From the NCBI RefSeq assembly GCF_002019735.1, contig NZ_KV917378.1, positions 2,878,869 through 2,942,868 of the forward strand: a DNA stretch of 64,000 nucleotides, in the 5' to 3' direction. The notes under the pieces were generated by a model. That model was not told where the DNA came from, made no database searches, and was given only the letters and a program-made list of their open reading frames with translations. The translations under genes and the position numbers were made by a program. The stretch comes from Salipaludibacillus agaradhaerens. Lineage in GTDB: Bacteria > Bacillota > Bacilli > Bacillales > Salisediminibacteriaceae. Positions 48,298 to 56,764 of the stretch are shown in pieces. Within the stretch, counting starts at the first letter, position 1. Each line of letters begins with the position of its first letter.

Positions 48298-48747
48298 TAT
48301 ATCTGGTAATCTTGTGCCTCGGTGCTCCCCAACCAGCAATAATTAACCCATTCAAACCCATCAAAAACACGTTGATTTAGCTGGGTACGTTTAAGCGGCT
48401 CGAAAACTTCAACAAAAACTTATACTAAAAGTGATATAGACAAAATTAAAAAAGGAAAGCTTATATTTAATTTAGTCCTTATAGGGACAGGGTTGAAGGG
48501 TTGGCCGGTAGAATAGCCTTTACAGTAGCAGCTACAACTATTGCGGTTACACAAGCTGTAAGAGAGTACTAAACTTACGACACTAAATGGGCTAGGCAGG
48601 ACAAAAAATACGCTTGAAAATTGAACATACAAAAGATAATAAATTGAAGTATACATGGACAGCGTTAACTGAAAAAAATGCAAAAAAAGCAACCAAAACT
48701 ATTACAAAGTTCTACATTACATATCCAAAATAAAAAGAAAAGGCGTT
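48298..48747. other. Degenerate coding remnants
   Basis: Frames on the plus strand look like broken genes. K-K-G-K-L-I-F-N-L-V-L-I-G-T-G-L (about 48451-48500) and, one frame over, A-F-T-V-A-A-T-T-I-A-V-T-Q-A-V-R-E-Y-stop (to 48572) look like one small membrane protein split by a frameshift. A later frame ends K-A-T-K-T-I-T-K-F-Y-I-T-Y-P-K-stop at 48732. None is identifiable. Confidence 0.4.
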
Positions 48748-48879
48748 TTAAATAACATCTTTTCTTTCTTTCCACATCTTGAAATGCTTGAAAATTCTGT
48801 AGCTGCCGTATCCATAAATTACAATACTTAATAGTATGATAATAAAAGAAGAAAAATCAAATAGATTAAATATATTCAC
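48748..48879 (-). CDS. Possible small membrane protein without a standard start (downstream of pair)
   Basis: A 43-codon minus-strand frame, I-F-N-L-F-D-F-S-S-F-I-I-I-L-L-S-I-V-I-Y followed by a basic tail K-M-W-K-E-R-K. The only start is a GTG that lies inside the AGAGGTG expected to be its RBS. The frame begins at the stop codon of the frame upstream. Confidence 0.3.
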   Translation of the reverse strand: MNIFNLFDFSSFIIILLSIVIYGYGSYRIFKHFKMWKERKDVI

Positions 48880-48881
48880 CT

Positions 48882-49040
48882 CTAGAAAACAAATTGAATA
48901 GTAACTAAAATTAAGAGCGCTGCTAAAGCTATAATAGCTATTAGATGCCTTACCGGCTTATTCTTAAATATTCCAGATTCGCCTATAAGTATTACTAACA
49001 TAATTACTAAAAAAGATATTATGAGCCATGTGTCTATAAT
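48882..49040 (-). CDS. Possible small membrane protein without a standard start (upstream of pair)
   Basis: A 52-codon minus-strand frame with two hydrophobic segments (W-L-I-I-S-F-L-V-I-M-L-V-I-L-I and H-L-I-A-I-I-A-L-A-A-L-L-I-L-V) and a polar linker. An AAAAAAGGGG RBS-like sequence lies upstream, but the codon at proper spacing is ATT rather than ATG. It reads like a real protein; it may be a decayed gene. Confidence 0.3.
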   Translation of the reverse strand: MIDTWLIISFLVIMLVILIGESGIFKNKPVRHLIAIIALAALLILVTIQFVF

Positions 49041-49382
49041 GACCGACCCCTTTTTTAAAATTTGATACCCAATACATTAATAATAGTTGCTATCTAACAA
49101 AAATCATAAAGTATTAATTATATTATACTCCTGATGTAAAATATTAACATAGGGATATTTGTTCCCTTTTATGAAGGAGGGACTAAGATAAATGAATTAG
49201 ATATAATCTCAATTGTAGGTAATTAAAGATTCCCTGTAAGTTTATCTTCAAGCTCTGTAATGCTACCACATAGTGATTCGGAATATTTGATGATTTTTCT
49301 CAATAAGCGCTAATCTTTTTTTCCCGCAAGCACAAACTATTTTGATAATATTGGAAGGGAGAATAAAACAAAACTTAAGGGA
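49041..49382. other. AT-rich spacer before the HAD gene
   Basis: Nothing recognisable; a short GAAGGAGGGAC sequence near 49171 precedes a frame that stops at once. Confidence 0.4.
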
Positions 49383-50027
49383 GTGTTTGTTATTAAGGCT
49401 ATTATTTTCGATTTTGACGGAACTTTAGCGGATACCTTACCAATTTGTTTTGATGCTTTTCAGAATGTTTTTAAAAAATTTGATGATAAAGACCTTTCTT
49501 CAAAGGAAATTAAAGCGATGTTCGGGCCGTCTGAAACAGGGATTATAAAGGAGAATCTATCAAATAGTAATAAAGACCAGGCTATCGAATTGTACTATGA
49601 AAAATACGCAGAACATCATCACGCATTAGTTGAGCCTAATGATGAGATTAATGAGTTAATAAAGTACTTAAAAGGCAAAGGGTTAAAATTAGGCATCGTG
49701 ACGGGAAAAGCAAAAAGGAGTTTGGATATTTCCTTACAGGCACTTCAAATGGAAAATATGTTTGATGTTATTATAACAGGTGATGATATTATTAAGCCGA
49801 AACCTGACCCTGAAGGGGTAAATAAGGCATTATCGCTACTAGACGTAAAAAATAAAGAAGCTATGTTTATTGGCGATAGTGATGCAGATATACACGCAGG
49901 CGTTAAAGCCAATGTTCTTACAATAGGTGTTCAATGGTTACCAAATTATCAAACATCGGCATTTTCAATAGAGCCTCACTTATCGTTTAAAAGTGTTTCT
50001 GAGTTTACTAAATTTGTGACTGGGTAG
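49383..50027 (+). CDS. HAD-superfamily hydrolase (phosphoglycolate-phosphatase-like)
   Basis: Protein of 214 aa with nucleophile motif D-F-D-G-T-L-A-D-T (D10, D12), motif II V-T-G-K and motif IV G-D-S-D-A-D. The cap domain (about 18-80) is of the helical type seen in Gph, PpaX and beta-phosphoglucomutase. GTG start after AAGGGA. Substrate unknown. Confidence 0.9.
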   Translation: MFVIKAIIFDFDGTLADTLPICFDAFQNVFKKFDDKDLSSKEIKAMFGPSETGIIKENLSNSNKDQAIELYYEKYAEHHHALVEPNDEINELIKYLKGKGLKLGIVTGKAKRSLDISLQALQMENMFDVIITGDDIIKPKPDPEGVNKALSLLDVKNKEAMFIGDSDADIHAGVKANVLTIGVQWLPNYQTSAFSIEPHLSFKSVSEFTKFVTG

Positions 50028-50122
50028 TTTTATGTATTGGCGCTATTCGAACGTATAAAAACGCTCCACTGAAAGATTACAGCCATTATACTCTGGAAAA
50101 CAGCGCCTATTTGTTGACTATA

Positions 50123-50377
50123 TTAATCGATAAAAGATAATATCTTTTCTTTCAAGCCTCCAATACTAGTAAAAACAATATAACTTTCTGAGGTTGTTTT
50201 AATAACAATCCTATCCGTGTGTCCATAAGGAAAACCAATTCTTATTGCCTTTTTATCTTCACCACCATATGTATCGTCATTCAACACATCCGTGATTTCA
50301 GATAATGGTATGTCAATTTTACTTAATTGCCACTTAATAGTTAGGTTTGTGTCATTTTTTGATACCTTAACATCCAT
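50123..50377 (-). CDS. SunI/YnzG-like protein (sublancin-immunity family)
   Basis: Protein of 84 aa whose core D-D-T-Y-G-G-E-D-K-K-A-I-R-I-G-F-P-Y-G-H-T-D-R matches the SunI/YnzG family. SunI protects B. subtilis against the glycopeptide sublancin; other members are of unknown role. Start at 50377 (M-D-V-K-V-S-K) after TTGGAGTG; an ATG six codons upstream precedes the RBS. It lacks a long N-terminal TM and no bacteriocin gene is near. Confidence 0.7.
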   Translation of the reverse strand: MDVKVSKNDTNLTIKWQLSKIDIPLSEITDVLNDDTYGGEDKKAIRIGFPYGHTDRIVIKTTSESYIVFTSIGGLKEKILSFID

Positions 50378-50395
50378 GGCTTTCACTCCAATCAT

Positions 50396-50967
50396 AGTAT
50401 TTAGTAAATATACGTTAAATCTAATTAAAACGTTTCAACTGTTCAGGTAAGTTTTTTGTGTAATCTTTAGTATGAAACATAAAACTCTTTTGTTCTGACT
50501 GATTTTTGACTTAGTATATAGAGGCTTAAACACCCACTTATCTACCTTTCCAACTTCAAACACTCTTAGATGGAAAAAGATTATCTTAACGTAAAAGAGT
50601 AATAGATTTCACCTTGTTTTCTCATGGAAAGACATGCAAACATCACCTATATAAGTTCAATAAGTGTCTTATCTATCAATTTTGTTTCTTATCGTTTAAA
50701 AGTCACAGCACCTGACTTTTCACAACTGTAACTTAAATAGTTAGTAAATCTATTCACGAAAATCCAACGGGATTAACCATCGGATATCCTTGTTGCTCTT
50801 CAGGTGACAGGTACAAGTGCAAACGATAAAATAGAATCAATGGTTCTCATAACTGCCAAAGATGCTTCACGGAAATTTATATATGACTGTATAGACTTAA
50901 TTAAGTCTATGCTATGAGTTTGATCTAGATAAAAAAATAAAGGTTATATAAGGGGATAATCTGCGTC
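50396..50967. other. Spacer with an unidentified coding remnant
   Basis: A stop-to-stop frame at 50780-50917 (L-Q-V-T-G-T-S-A-N-D-K-I-E-S-M-V-L-I-T then a helix to S-M-L-stop) resembles the C-terminal end of a protein but has no start. The rest is AT-rich and featureless. Confidence 0.4.
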
Positions 50968-51894
50968 ATGAGTATACATAATTATAAAAAAAGACGGTCG
51001 ATAAAAAGTTATTTTTTTGAAAAGTACTTATTTTTACGAGGAACTAAAGAGGGTTTTTCTAGTATAGAAAACACGAGAAAATTTATTGCACAAAGAGGCA
51101 TTGAAAATACAAAACCGTATGTTATTGAAAATGTTACTTTTTCAAGTACTATTAAAGAACAAACGATTGATGGTATAAAAGTTTTCACATTAAATGATCA
51201 AAATTCTCTACATCAAAAAGCGATCTTATATATCCATGGAGGTGCTTGGACAAATCAACCTTTAAAATTCCACTGGAAATTCATGGACAACCTAGCTCAA
51301 TCACTAAACGCAAAAGTCATTGCTCCAATATACCCTAAAGTGCCCCATTTTAACTACAAACATACCTATCCTCAAGTGTTAAATCTGTATAAGGAGATAC
51401 TGGAAAGCGTTGAAAGCCCAAAGCAGTTGACGATCATGGGTGATTCCGCAGGTGGAAACATATCACTTGGTCTGGCGCAACTTTTAAAGCTTGAAGGTTT
51501 GTCACAGCCTAAAGACATTATATTATTTTCTGCGTGCGTTGATATGGTTTTAGACAATCCTCATATACCAGGATATGAAAAAATCGATCCTATGTTATCA
51601 GTAGGAGGTATGCCGGTCATTACAAAGATCTGGGCGGATGATAAAAAGTTAGACGACCCATTAATCAGTCCAATATATGGTGATTTTGGTGGTCTTACTA
51701 AAGTCACTCATTTTATTGGAACACACGAAGGTTTATATCCGGATGCATTACTATTTGATGAGAAATTATCGAAACAAGGAGTGGAGATAAATACATTTGT
51801 TTATCCAAAAATGAATCATGTGTTTGTGATTATGCCAATCCCTGAAGCGAAAGATGCGCAACGAAAAATTGTTAATATAATAAGAAAAGATTGA
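50968..51894 (+). CDS. Alpha/beta-hydrolase (esterase/lipase, HSL type)
   Basis: Cytoplasmic esterase of 308 aa. The oxyanion motif H-G-G-A-W is at 90-94, nucleophile Ser160 in G-D-S-A-G-G, with Asp and His (M-N-H-V-F near 289) completing the triad. Arrangement is that of hormone-sensitive-lipase-type esterases. RBS AAGGGGA is somewhat distant. Substrate unknown. Confidence 0.88.
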   Translation: MSIHNYKKRRSIKSYFFEKYLFLRGTKEGFSSIENTRKFIAQRGIENTKPYVIENVTFSSTIKEQTIDGIKVFTLNDQNSLHQKAILYIHGGAWTNQPLKFHWKFMDNLAQSLNAKVIAPIYPKVPHFNYKHTYPQVLNLYKEILESVESPKQLTIMGDSAGGNISLGLAQLLKLEGLSQPKDIILFSACVDMVLDNPHIPGYEKIDPMLSVGGMPVITKIWADDKKLDDPLISPIYGDFGGLTKVTHFIGTHEGLYPDALLFDEKLSKQGVEINTFVYPKMNHVFVIMPIPEAKDAQRKIVNIIRKD

Positions 51895-51992
51895 ACAGCT
51901 TAAAATGCTTTAATACAACAAAATTTATTGCAAAAAATAATGGGGAAAAATGATCGGAAAAAGACAAGTGAAAATGTATTGAAGGTTCGTTT

Positions 51993-52107
51993 TATCACAG
52001 ATATCCGTCCGTAAACCCCCGTCCCACTTTAAAAAAGAGGGATATCCTGATCACGCAACGATCACTCAGTGGGAGAAGAACGAGAGCGCCCACTGAGTGA
52101 AGAGTCG
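51993..52107 (+). repeat. Structured dispersed repeat, copy B
   Basis: Starts TATCACAGATATCCGTCC, has a first weaker hairpin (GTCCC...GGGAT region), then CTGATCACGCAACGATCA, then a strong hairpin CACTCAGTGGG / CCCACTGAGTG (52072-52099). The order and most bases match copy C on the opposite strand at 54038-54184. Confidence 0.65.
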
Positions 52108-52114
52108 TTTGATA

Positions 52115-53281
52115 TTAGAAATTCACATCTTTCCCGTAAAAGGCTGAAACATATAACTGTTTCATCTCTTCAACTGACGTTTCACGAGGATTTGTTCCTG
52201 TACATGGATCTGTCATAGCATTTTTGGCCATTTCATCGACATGCTTATTAAAGAGTTCTTCTGTGACACCAAACTCTTGAAGACTATTCGGTACATTCAT
52301 TTCAGTATTTAGATGACGAATATATGATACTAGGGCATCGACTAATTCATCATTTGTATCCCCTTCAAGGTCTAATCTTTTGGCAATGGTTGCAAAGCGG
52401 TCAGCTACCACTGTTCGATTAAATTGAATGACATACGGTAAATAAATCGCATTTGCACACCCATGTGGGATATCGAATGTTGGACCACTTTTGTGTGCTA
52501 AGCTATGCACGTTTCCAAGTACAGCATTAGCAAACGCCATACCAGCCATCGCTTGCGCATTATGCATGTCTTGTCGAGCTTCCTGGTCACCATGATAAGA
52601 ATCTAAAAGATTGTTTTTAACTATTACTGATCCTTCAATTGCGAGTGCATCAGTGAATACTGTCCTTGGCTTTGCAACATATGCTTCAACACAATGTGTG
52701 AAAGCATCCATACCAGTATAGGCCGTAATCTGCTTTGGCATCGACTCTACCATCACTGGGTCAATAATGGCAATGTCTGGCGTTAATTCAAAATCGGCTA
52801 ATGGATACTTAATATTCGTTTTCTCATCTGTAATAACGGATAAATTGGAAATTTCGGCTGCACTACCACTTGTTGTTGGGATTCCAACGTATTTTGCTTT
52901 TGTTCGAAGTTTTGGTAGGGTAAAAGGTTGTGCCGCTTCTTCAAAAGTGAGAGACGGATGTTCATAGAATAACCACATCGCTTTCGCTGCGTCCATGACA
53001 GAGCCGCCGCCAATTCCGATTACCCAGTCAGGTTCAAAATCATTTAATACATCTACACCTTCTTTTACCATTTGAACGGTTGGCTCTGTATTGACGCCTT
53101 CGATGACACGGTTCTCAATGCCAGCGTCTAAAAGTAAGCCTTGAATACGCTCTAGATTACCGGTCTTCTTTATTGAGCCTCCTCCAATGACTAACGCTGC
53201 TTTCTGGCCCTCTAACTCTTTTAACTTATCAAGTGAATTTTCTCCATAATAAATGTCACGTGGAATGGTAAAACGGTTCAT
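52115..53281 (-). CDS. Iron-containing alcohol dehydrogenase
   Basis: Group III (Fe-dependent) alcohol dehydrogenase of 388 aa. The NAD(P)-binding G-G-G-S is at 91-94 (V-I-G-I-G-G-G-S-V-M-D-A-A-K). The metal-binding histidines lie in the conserved H-S-L-A-H-K and I-P-H-G-C-A-N-A. Divergent from an HxlR-type regulator, which suggests induction by aldehydes or electrophiles. Confidence 0.93.
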   Translation of the reverse strand: MNRFTIPRDIYYGENSLDKLKELEGQKAALVIGGGSIKKTGNLERIQGLLLDAGIENRVIEGVNTEPTVQMVKEGVDVLNDFEPDWVIGIGGGSVMDAAKAMWLFYEHPSLTFEEAAQPFTLPKLRTKAKYVGIPTTSGSAAEISNLSVITDEKTNIKYPLADFELTPDIAIIDPVMVESMPKQITAYTGMDAFTHCVEAYVAKPRTVFTDALAIEGSVIVKNNLLDSYHGDQEARQDMHNAQAMAGMAFANAVLGNVHSLAHKSGPTFDIPHGCANAIYLPYVIQFNRTVVADRFATIAKRLDLEGDTNDELVDALVSYIRHLNTEMNVPNSLQEFGVTEELFNKHVDEMAKNAMTDPCTGTNPRETSVEEMKQLYVSAFYGKDVNF

Positions 53282-53335
53282 AATTTTGCTCCCTCCAGTA
53301 GTGATTGGTTTACATTAAGAAGTATAAATCAGTAT

Positions 53336-53389
53336 AGTTATAACTGGGAAGAACTTACTTAAAAGTGGCATAGTATCAAAAAAGTAACT
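53336..53389. promoter_or_regulatory. Operator-like sequences between adh and hxlR-type genes
   Basis: The palindrome AGTTATAACT (53336-53345) and a GTAACTA half site (53383-53389) resemble the AGTAACT repeats upstream of the first hxlR-type gene at 46.99 kb. Confidence 0.4.
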
Positions 53390-53399
53390 AAAGGATGGA

Positions 53400-53765
53400 G
53401 TGATACCAATCGTACGTGATTTTAACCAGACGTTTAATTGTGAAAAAGAGCTAACCCTTTCTGTCATTGGTGGTAAGTGGAAAATGATTATTCTGTGGTA
53501 TCTAGGTAAAGAAGGAACAAAAAGATTTAGCGAATTGAAAGCACTCCTTCCAAATATCACACAAAAAATGTTAACAAATCAGTTAAGGGAATTAGAAGCC
53601 GATCAAATTATTCATCGCGAAGTGTACCCTACCGTCCCTCCAAAAGTAGAATATTCCCTCACAGAACATGGGGAAACCTTGATACCTATTCTTGAATCGA
53701 TGTACGAATGGGGAAAGAACTATTTTAATACGGTCGTTCGTGAAAAAACTTCCGAGGAAAAATAA
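53400..53765 (+). CDS. HxlR/DUF24-family transcriptional regulator
   Basis: Winged-helix regulator of 121 aa, GTG start after AAAGGATGGA. C14 precedes [14 protein letters not shown], the position of the sensing cysteine in HypR. It is closely similar to the regulator at 47028. Probably controls the divergent alcohol dehydrogenase. Confidence 0.92.
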   Translation: MIPIVRDFNQTFNCEKELTLSVIGGKWKMIILWYLGKEGTKRFSELKALLPNITQKMLTNQLRELEADQIIHREVYPTVPPKVEYSLTEHGETLIPILESMYEWGKNYFNTVVREKTSEEK

Positions 53766-54325
53766 AAGTTGTATTGAGGTAAACTTTAGGACCATAACTA
53801 TTTTGATTATCGCCCTTACCACAGAACCGCGTCTTATTCAGGGACGATGACGAGCTATTAATTCATGACAGCCTTAAAGTATTTAGAGTAACTTACACAC
53901 TTTTCTTGACAAGCTTTGGCTTCATTGGCTTTAACGAACGCGCAATTAAATTTATATAAAGCTTATAACTCTTTTTCAAGGTATAATTTGTCAGAATAAA
54001 GCAACACCGAGACATCACGTCTGAACATCAAACTAACCTTCAATCAGTGGGCGTTACCGTCCTTCTCCCACTGATTGGTTGTTGCGTTAATCAGAACAGT
54101 AGCGTCCGTTATCTCCCGCCTAATTAGATGTATTTTTCTCTCTATTTTGAGGCGGGAGTTTTGCGAACGGGTTAGCTGTGACAAATTGGTTATTTAACAC
54201 CGTAAGCTTTCCCGTAAAAAGAAGGGTTCAATAAGAATAACGTGTTTTTTCTCTTGAGAAACACAATGTGGACCTGGCTGCAAAAATAGCGGATTCTTGG
54301 CTCATATCTCATGCTCACAGAGGCT
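53766..54325. other. Spacer containing repeat copy C
   Basis: No gene supported outside the repeat; transcription of the flanking hxlR-type genes converges on it. Confidence 0.5.
54038..54184 (-). repeat. Structured dispersed repeat, copy C (long form)
   Basis: Read on the minus strand it begins TGTCACAGCTAACCCGTTCG. It forms a first hairpin with arms AACTCCCGCCTCAAAATAGA and TCTAATTAGGCGGGAGAT. TCTGATTAACGCAACAACCA follows, and the element ends in the strong hairpin CAATCAGTGGG / CCCACTGATTG. Compensating changes relative to copy B (ACTCAGT/ACTGAGT against AATCAGT/ACTGATT) keep the pairing. Confidence 0.65.
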
Positions 54326-54667
54326 TTAATGAGGTTGGTTTTTCGCTCCCCATTCACATAACCCTTCCATGATAGGTAATAGTGTTTTTGCTTTATCAGT
54401 GAGCTGGTACTCGACCTTTGGAGGAATTTGAGGATATTCTTTTCGTTCCACCATACCGTCTTGCTCCAGTTCTTTAAGTTGTGAACTCAACATTTTATAC
54501 GTAATGACCCCAATCTGTCTCTTCAGTTCGTTGAAACGAACTGGTTCGTTTTCAGCTAAGAGATAAATAATAACCATTTTCCACTTACCACCAATTATTG
54601 ACAATGTATAACCGAAGGGAGTATCTTGTATTTTTTTAACTTTTCCTTTGTATTCAGCCATACCCAT
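54326..54667 (-). CDS. HxlR/DUF24-family transcriptional regulator
   Basis: Third HxlR-type regulator, 113 aa from ATG 54667 after AAAGGATAG. It lacks the N-terminal cysteine seen in the other two (it reads F-G-Y-T-L-S-I-I-G-G-K-W-K), so it may sense a different signal. Divergent from a RidA gene. Confidence 0.9.
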   Translation of the reverse strand: MGMAEYKGKVKKIQDTPFGYTLSIIGGKWKMVIIYLLAENEPVRFNELKRQIGVITYKMLSSQLKELEQDGMVERKEYPQIPPKVEYQLTDKAKTLLPIMEGLCEWGAKNQPH

Positions 54668-54686
54668 ATTGTCACTATCCTTTCTG

Positions 54687-54715
54687 GTAGTACCTATCAA
54701 TAAAGTGCGTACTAC
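54687..54715. promoter_or_regulatory. Inverted repeat between hxlR-type and ridA-type genes
   Basis: GTAGTAC and GTACTAC, a perfect 7-bp inverted repeat with a 15-bp centre, in the divergent promoter region; typical of DUF24 operators. Confidence 0.6.
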
Positions 54716-54774
54716 TTTTTTATTTGTCTTTATTTTATACTAACCATACTTTGAACAACAGGAGGGTGAATATA

Positions 54775-55164
54775 ATGATTACGAATACGTATAATCACGG
54801 TGTGGCATGGGAAGAAGGTAGCGGCATTTCACAAGGGTATTCAGTCAACGGTATGATCTACATTTCCGGGCAATTATCCCACGATATGGAGAGCACGTTC
54901 ATCGGCGCGGGAGATATTGAGGTGCAGACTAAGCAGACGCTAGAAAATCTTGATCGTGTATTGACAGGGTTTGGGGCGTCGAAGGCTAACCTCGCTTATG
55001 TTGAGATCTATCTGACTAATGTGAAAGAACATTTTGAGCCTTGCATTAAACTGTTTAGAGAATATATGGGGCAACATCGGCCTGCGGGCAGCCTCATTGG
55101 CGTAACAGAGCTAGCGTTTCCTGAGCAACTGATCGAAATCAGCGCTATTGCTCATTTGAATTGA
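54775..55164 (+). CDS. RidA family (YjgF/YER057c/UK114) protein
   Basis: Protein of 129 aa of the family that hydrolyses reactive enamine/imine intermediates and related compounds. Conserved Arg in H-R-P-A-G-S-L-I-G-V, and I-Y-I-S-G-Q-L-S-H-D near residue 30. Start after CAGGAGGGTG; 17 upstream in-frame codons are excluded. Probably controlled by the adjacent HxlR-type protein. Confidence 0.92.
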   Translation: MITNTYNHGVAWEEGSGISQGYSVNGMIYISGQLSHDMESTFIGAGDIEVQTKQTLENLDRVLTGFGASKANLAYVEIYLTNVKEHFEPCIKLFREYMGQHRPAGSLIGVTELAFPEQLIEISAIAHLN

Positions 55165-55169
55165 CTGAA

Positions 55170-55195
55170 TAGGCCATCCCTCTACGGATGGCCTA
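55170..55195. terminator. Hairpin after the RidA gene
   Basis: TAGGCCATCC / GGATGGCCTA (10-bp stem, 6-nt loop). No T-run on the plus strand, but an ATATTTT-like run on the minus strand; moderate as a terminator. Confidence 0.55.
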
Positions 55196-55689
55196 AAATA
55201 TTGCCGTACAGATAGCGAGCAGAATCGTATCTGGATCTTGTAAGTGTGTGAGATTGTATATACTTCGGACAGTTTGAATATATCTCTTCCGTTTTAGTGT
55301 AGATTAGATTAATATTCTTTATAGACTCACAAGGAAAAGTTGAAAAAGAAGTATTAAACGATGACGGGGAAGTTATTGGTACACTGGGAAGCGAAAAAGT
55401 TGATGACTACTCTGTTATTAGCCCACAAGCTAAGACAATACCTAAAGGGAAAAATATAAAGTTTATTAGTATGCTGCTACTGTTAACTACCATTTCTATG
55501 TTACAGTAAACGTAAGCATATCAACTGGTTTAGGAAAAATAGTAAGTACTTCAGATGAATGGTGTCTTGTTGTTCCACCAGGTATACTTTAAAAATGACT
55601 TCCCCAGTAAACACCAGTCTTTGGATTTACGGAAGAGTCAAAGATGGTAAATTTAAAACTGGCGGAAACTAAAAAAGGAAGTTGATACT
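55196..55689. other. Degraded coding sequence
   Basis: Plus-strand frames resemble one decayed secreted protein: V-E-K-E-V-L-N-D-D-G-E-V-I-G-T-L-G-S (about 55341-55394) continuing after a shift as F-Y-V-T-V-N-V-S-I-S-T-G-L-G-K-I-V (about 55495-55545) and ending W-C-L-V-V-P-P-G-I-L-stop near 55590. Frameshifts and stops rule out an intact gene. Confidence 0.45.
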
Positions 55690-55797
55690 ATGGAGAATAA
55701 TATTATAATACCGATAATAATTCTTTTCATAATAGCATTGCTTATCACTTTTATTGTAACACTATCAAAAAACACCAAGAAAAAAAATAGAATCTAA
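55690..55797 (+). CDS. 35-aa single-TM small protein
   Basis: ATG after AAAAAAGGAAG, encoding M-E-N-N then a hydrophobic helix (I-I-I-P-I-I-I-L-F-I-I-A-L-L-I-T) and a basic tail ending K-K-K-N-R-I. A terminator follows at once. It could be a toxin-like or regulatory small membrane protein; no family recognised. Confidence 0.45.
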   Translation: MENNIIIPIIILFIIALLITFIVTLSKNTKKKNRI

Positions 55798-55818
55798 CAG
55801 CAAAAAACGAACAGAACG

Positions 55819-55847
55819 CGATTGTTTTCACTATACAATCGTTTTTT
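55819..55847 (+). terminator. Terminator
   Basis: CGATTGT / ACAATCG with a 9-nt loop and TTTTTT, just after the 35-aa frame. Confidence 0.85.
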
Positions 55848-55967
55848 GTTGATTTCCTTTTATTTACTTGCAGGAAATCCTATCGCCTACGTTGTCACTA
55901 GCAAGCTGTCGCCTGCTAATACCGATAAAACTTCCTGCTTTTTCTGCCATATCCCCATGTAGGTTTT

Positions 55968-56113
55968 TTATAAATCAGATTCCAGTTTCATATCATTAAT
56001 CAGTTGTCTATTAACCTCTTTTCGTTCTGATTCTGTTAGCAATCTCTTCTCCCTCTCGATATAATCGGACTGCCCCAATTGTACATAATCGCATACACAT
56101 AATTGGTTTTGTA
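55968..56113 (-). pseudogene. Unidentified coding remnant
   Basis: A minus-strand frame ends I-E-R-E-K-R-L-L-T-E-S-E-R-K-E-V-N-R-Q-L-I then S-D-L-stop, a charged helical pattern typical of real protein, but it has no start and is interrupted upstream. Family unknown. The rest of 55.85-56.22 kb holds nothing else. Confidence 0.35.
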
Positions 56114-56224
56114 TTTGTCCAAATCACCTGCATACCTTCATGGCGTCTTTAAAGGTCCGGAGTTAACAATGATTTGCTTGCCTTTCAAAAATTATCTTAA
56201 ATTCGTGGCACTTAAACGAAATAC

Positions 56225-56253
56225 TTGCCAAATTAAAAAAATAGTTGTATATT
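56225..56253 (+). promoter_or_regulatory. Promoter of the marR-nitroreductase operon
   Basis: TTGCCA, 17-bp spacer, TATATT; the -10 overlaps the operator that follows. Confidence 0.65.
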
Positions 56254-56287
56254 AATTGATACCTCAATTATTGATGTATCAATTAAT
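56251..56287. promoter_or_regulatory. MarR-type operator
   Basis: ATTAATTGATAC and GTATCAATTAAT form a perfect 12-bp inverted repeat with a 13-bp centre. It covers the start region of the promoter and lies just before the marR coding sequence, the usual layout for autorepression. Confidence 0.75.
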
Positions 56288-56315
56288 TTTTGAAAAAGAA
56301 AGCGAGGAACTCATT

Positions 56316-56750
56316 TTGACAACATGTTGCTCACAAGAAGGCGAGATTTTATACCAACTGCAAATTGTAAACAAAGTCATTGGTATGAAGTTTGAAGCAT
56401 GCACTGGCATCAGTCAATCTCGTCTGGAATTGTTGGCATTGCTCTTCCAGGTTGAAGAAATCAATCAGAGCGATCTGCAAAAAAAGGTAAATATTGATGG
56501 TGCAGCTGTCACAAGGCACTTGAAACAGCTTGAAGCTAAAGAAATAGTATTAAGAAGAAGAAAGCCTGAGGACAACCGTGTCATACTTGTTCGCTTAACT
56601 GAAAAGGGACGGGAGCTAATCGAGTCGTCCAAAAATGAAAAGGAGCGTTTCATGAAGGAGATGCTAGTCAATGTCAGTGCCGAAGAACGCAGTATGCTAA
56701 AAAAGGTGTTATCACAGATGCAGAAAAATATACAAAATATTAAAGCATAG
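56316..56750 (+). CDS. MarR family transcriptional regulator
   Basis: Winged-helix repressor of 144 aa with the usual recognition region I-N-Q-S-D-L-Q-K-K and wing E-D-N-R-V. I start it at TTG 56316, 8 nt after GCGAGG, because codons upstream (from ATG 56256) overlap the operator. Paired cysteines C3-C4 near the N-terminus could be redox-sensing. Cotranscribed with the nitroreductase gene 14 nt downstream. Confidence 0.88.
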   Translation: MTTCCSQEGEILYQLQIVNKVIGMKFEACTGISQSRLELLALLFQVEEINQSDLQKKVNIDGAAVTRHLKQLEAKEIVLRRRKPEDNRVILVRLTEKGRELIESSKNEKERFMKEMLVNVSAEERSMLKKVLSQMQKNIQNIKA

Positions 56751-56764
56751 AGGAGAGTTTAAAG

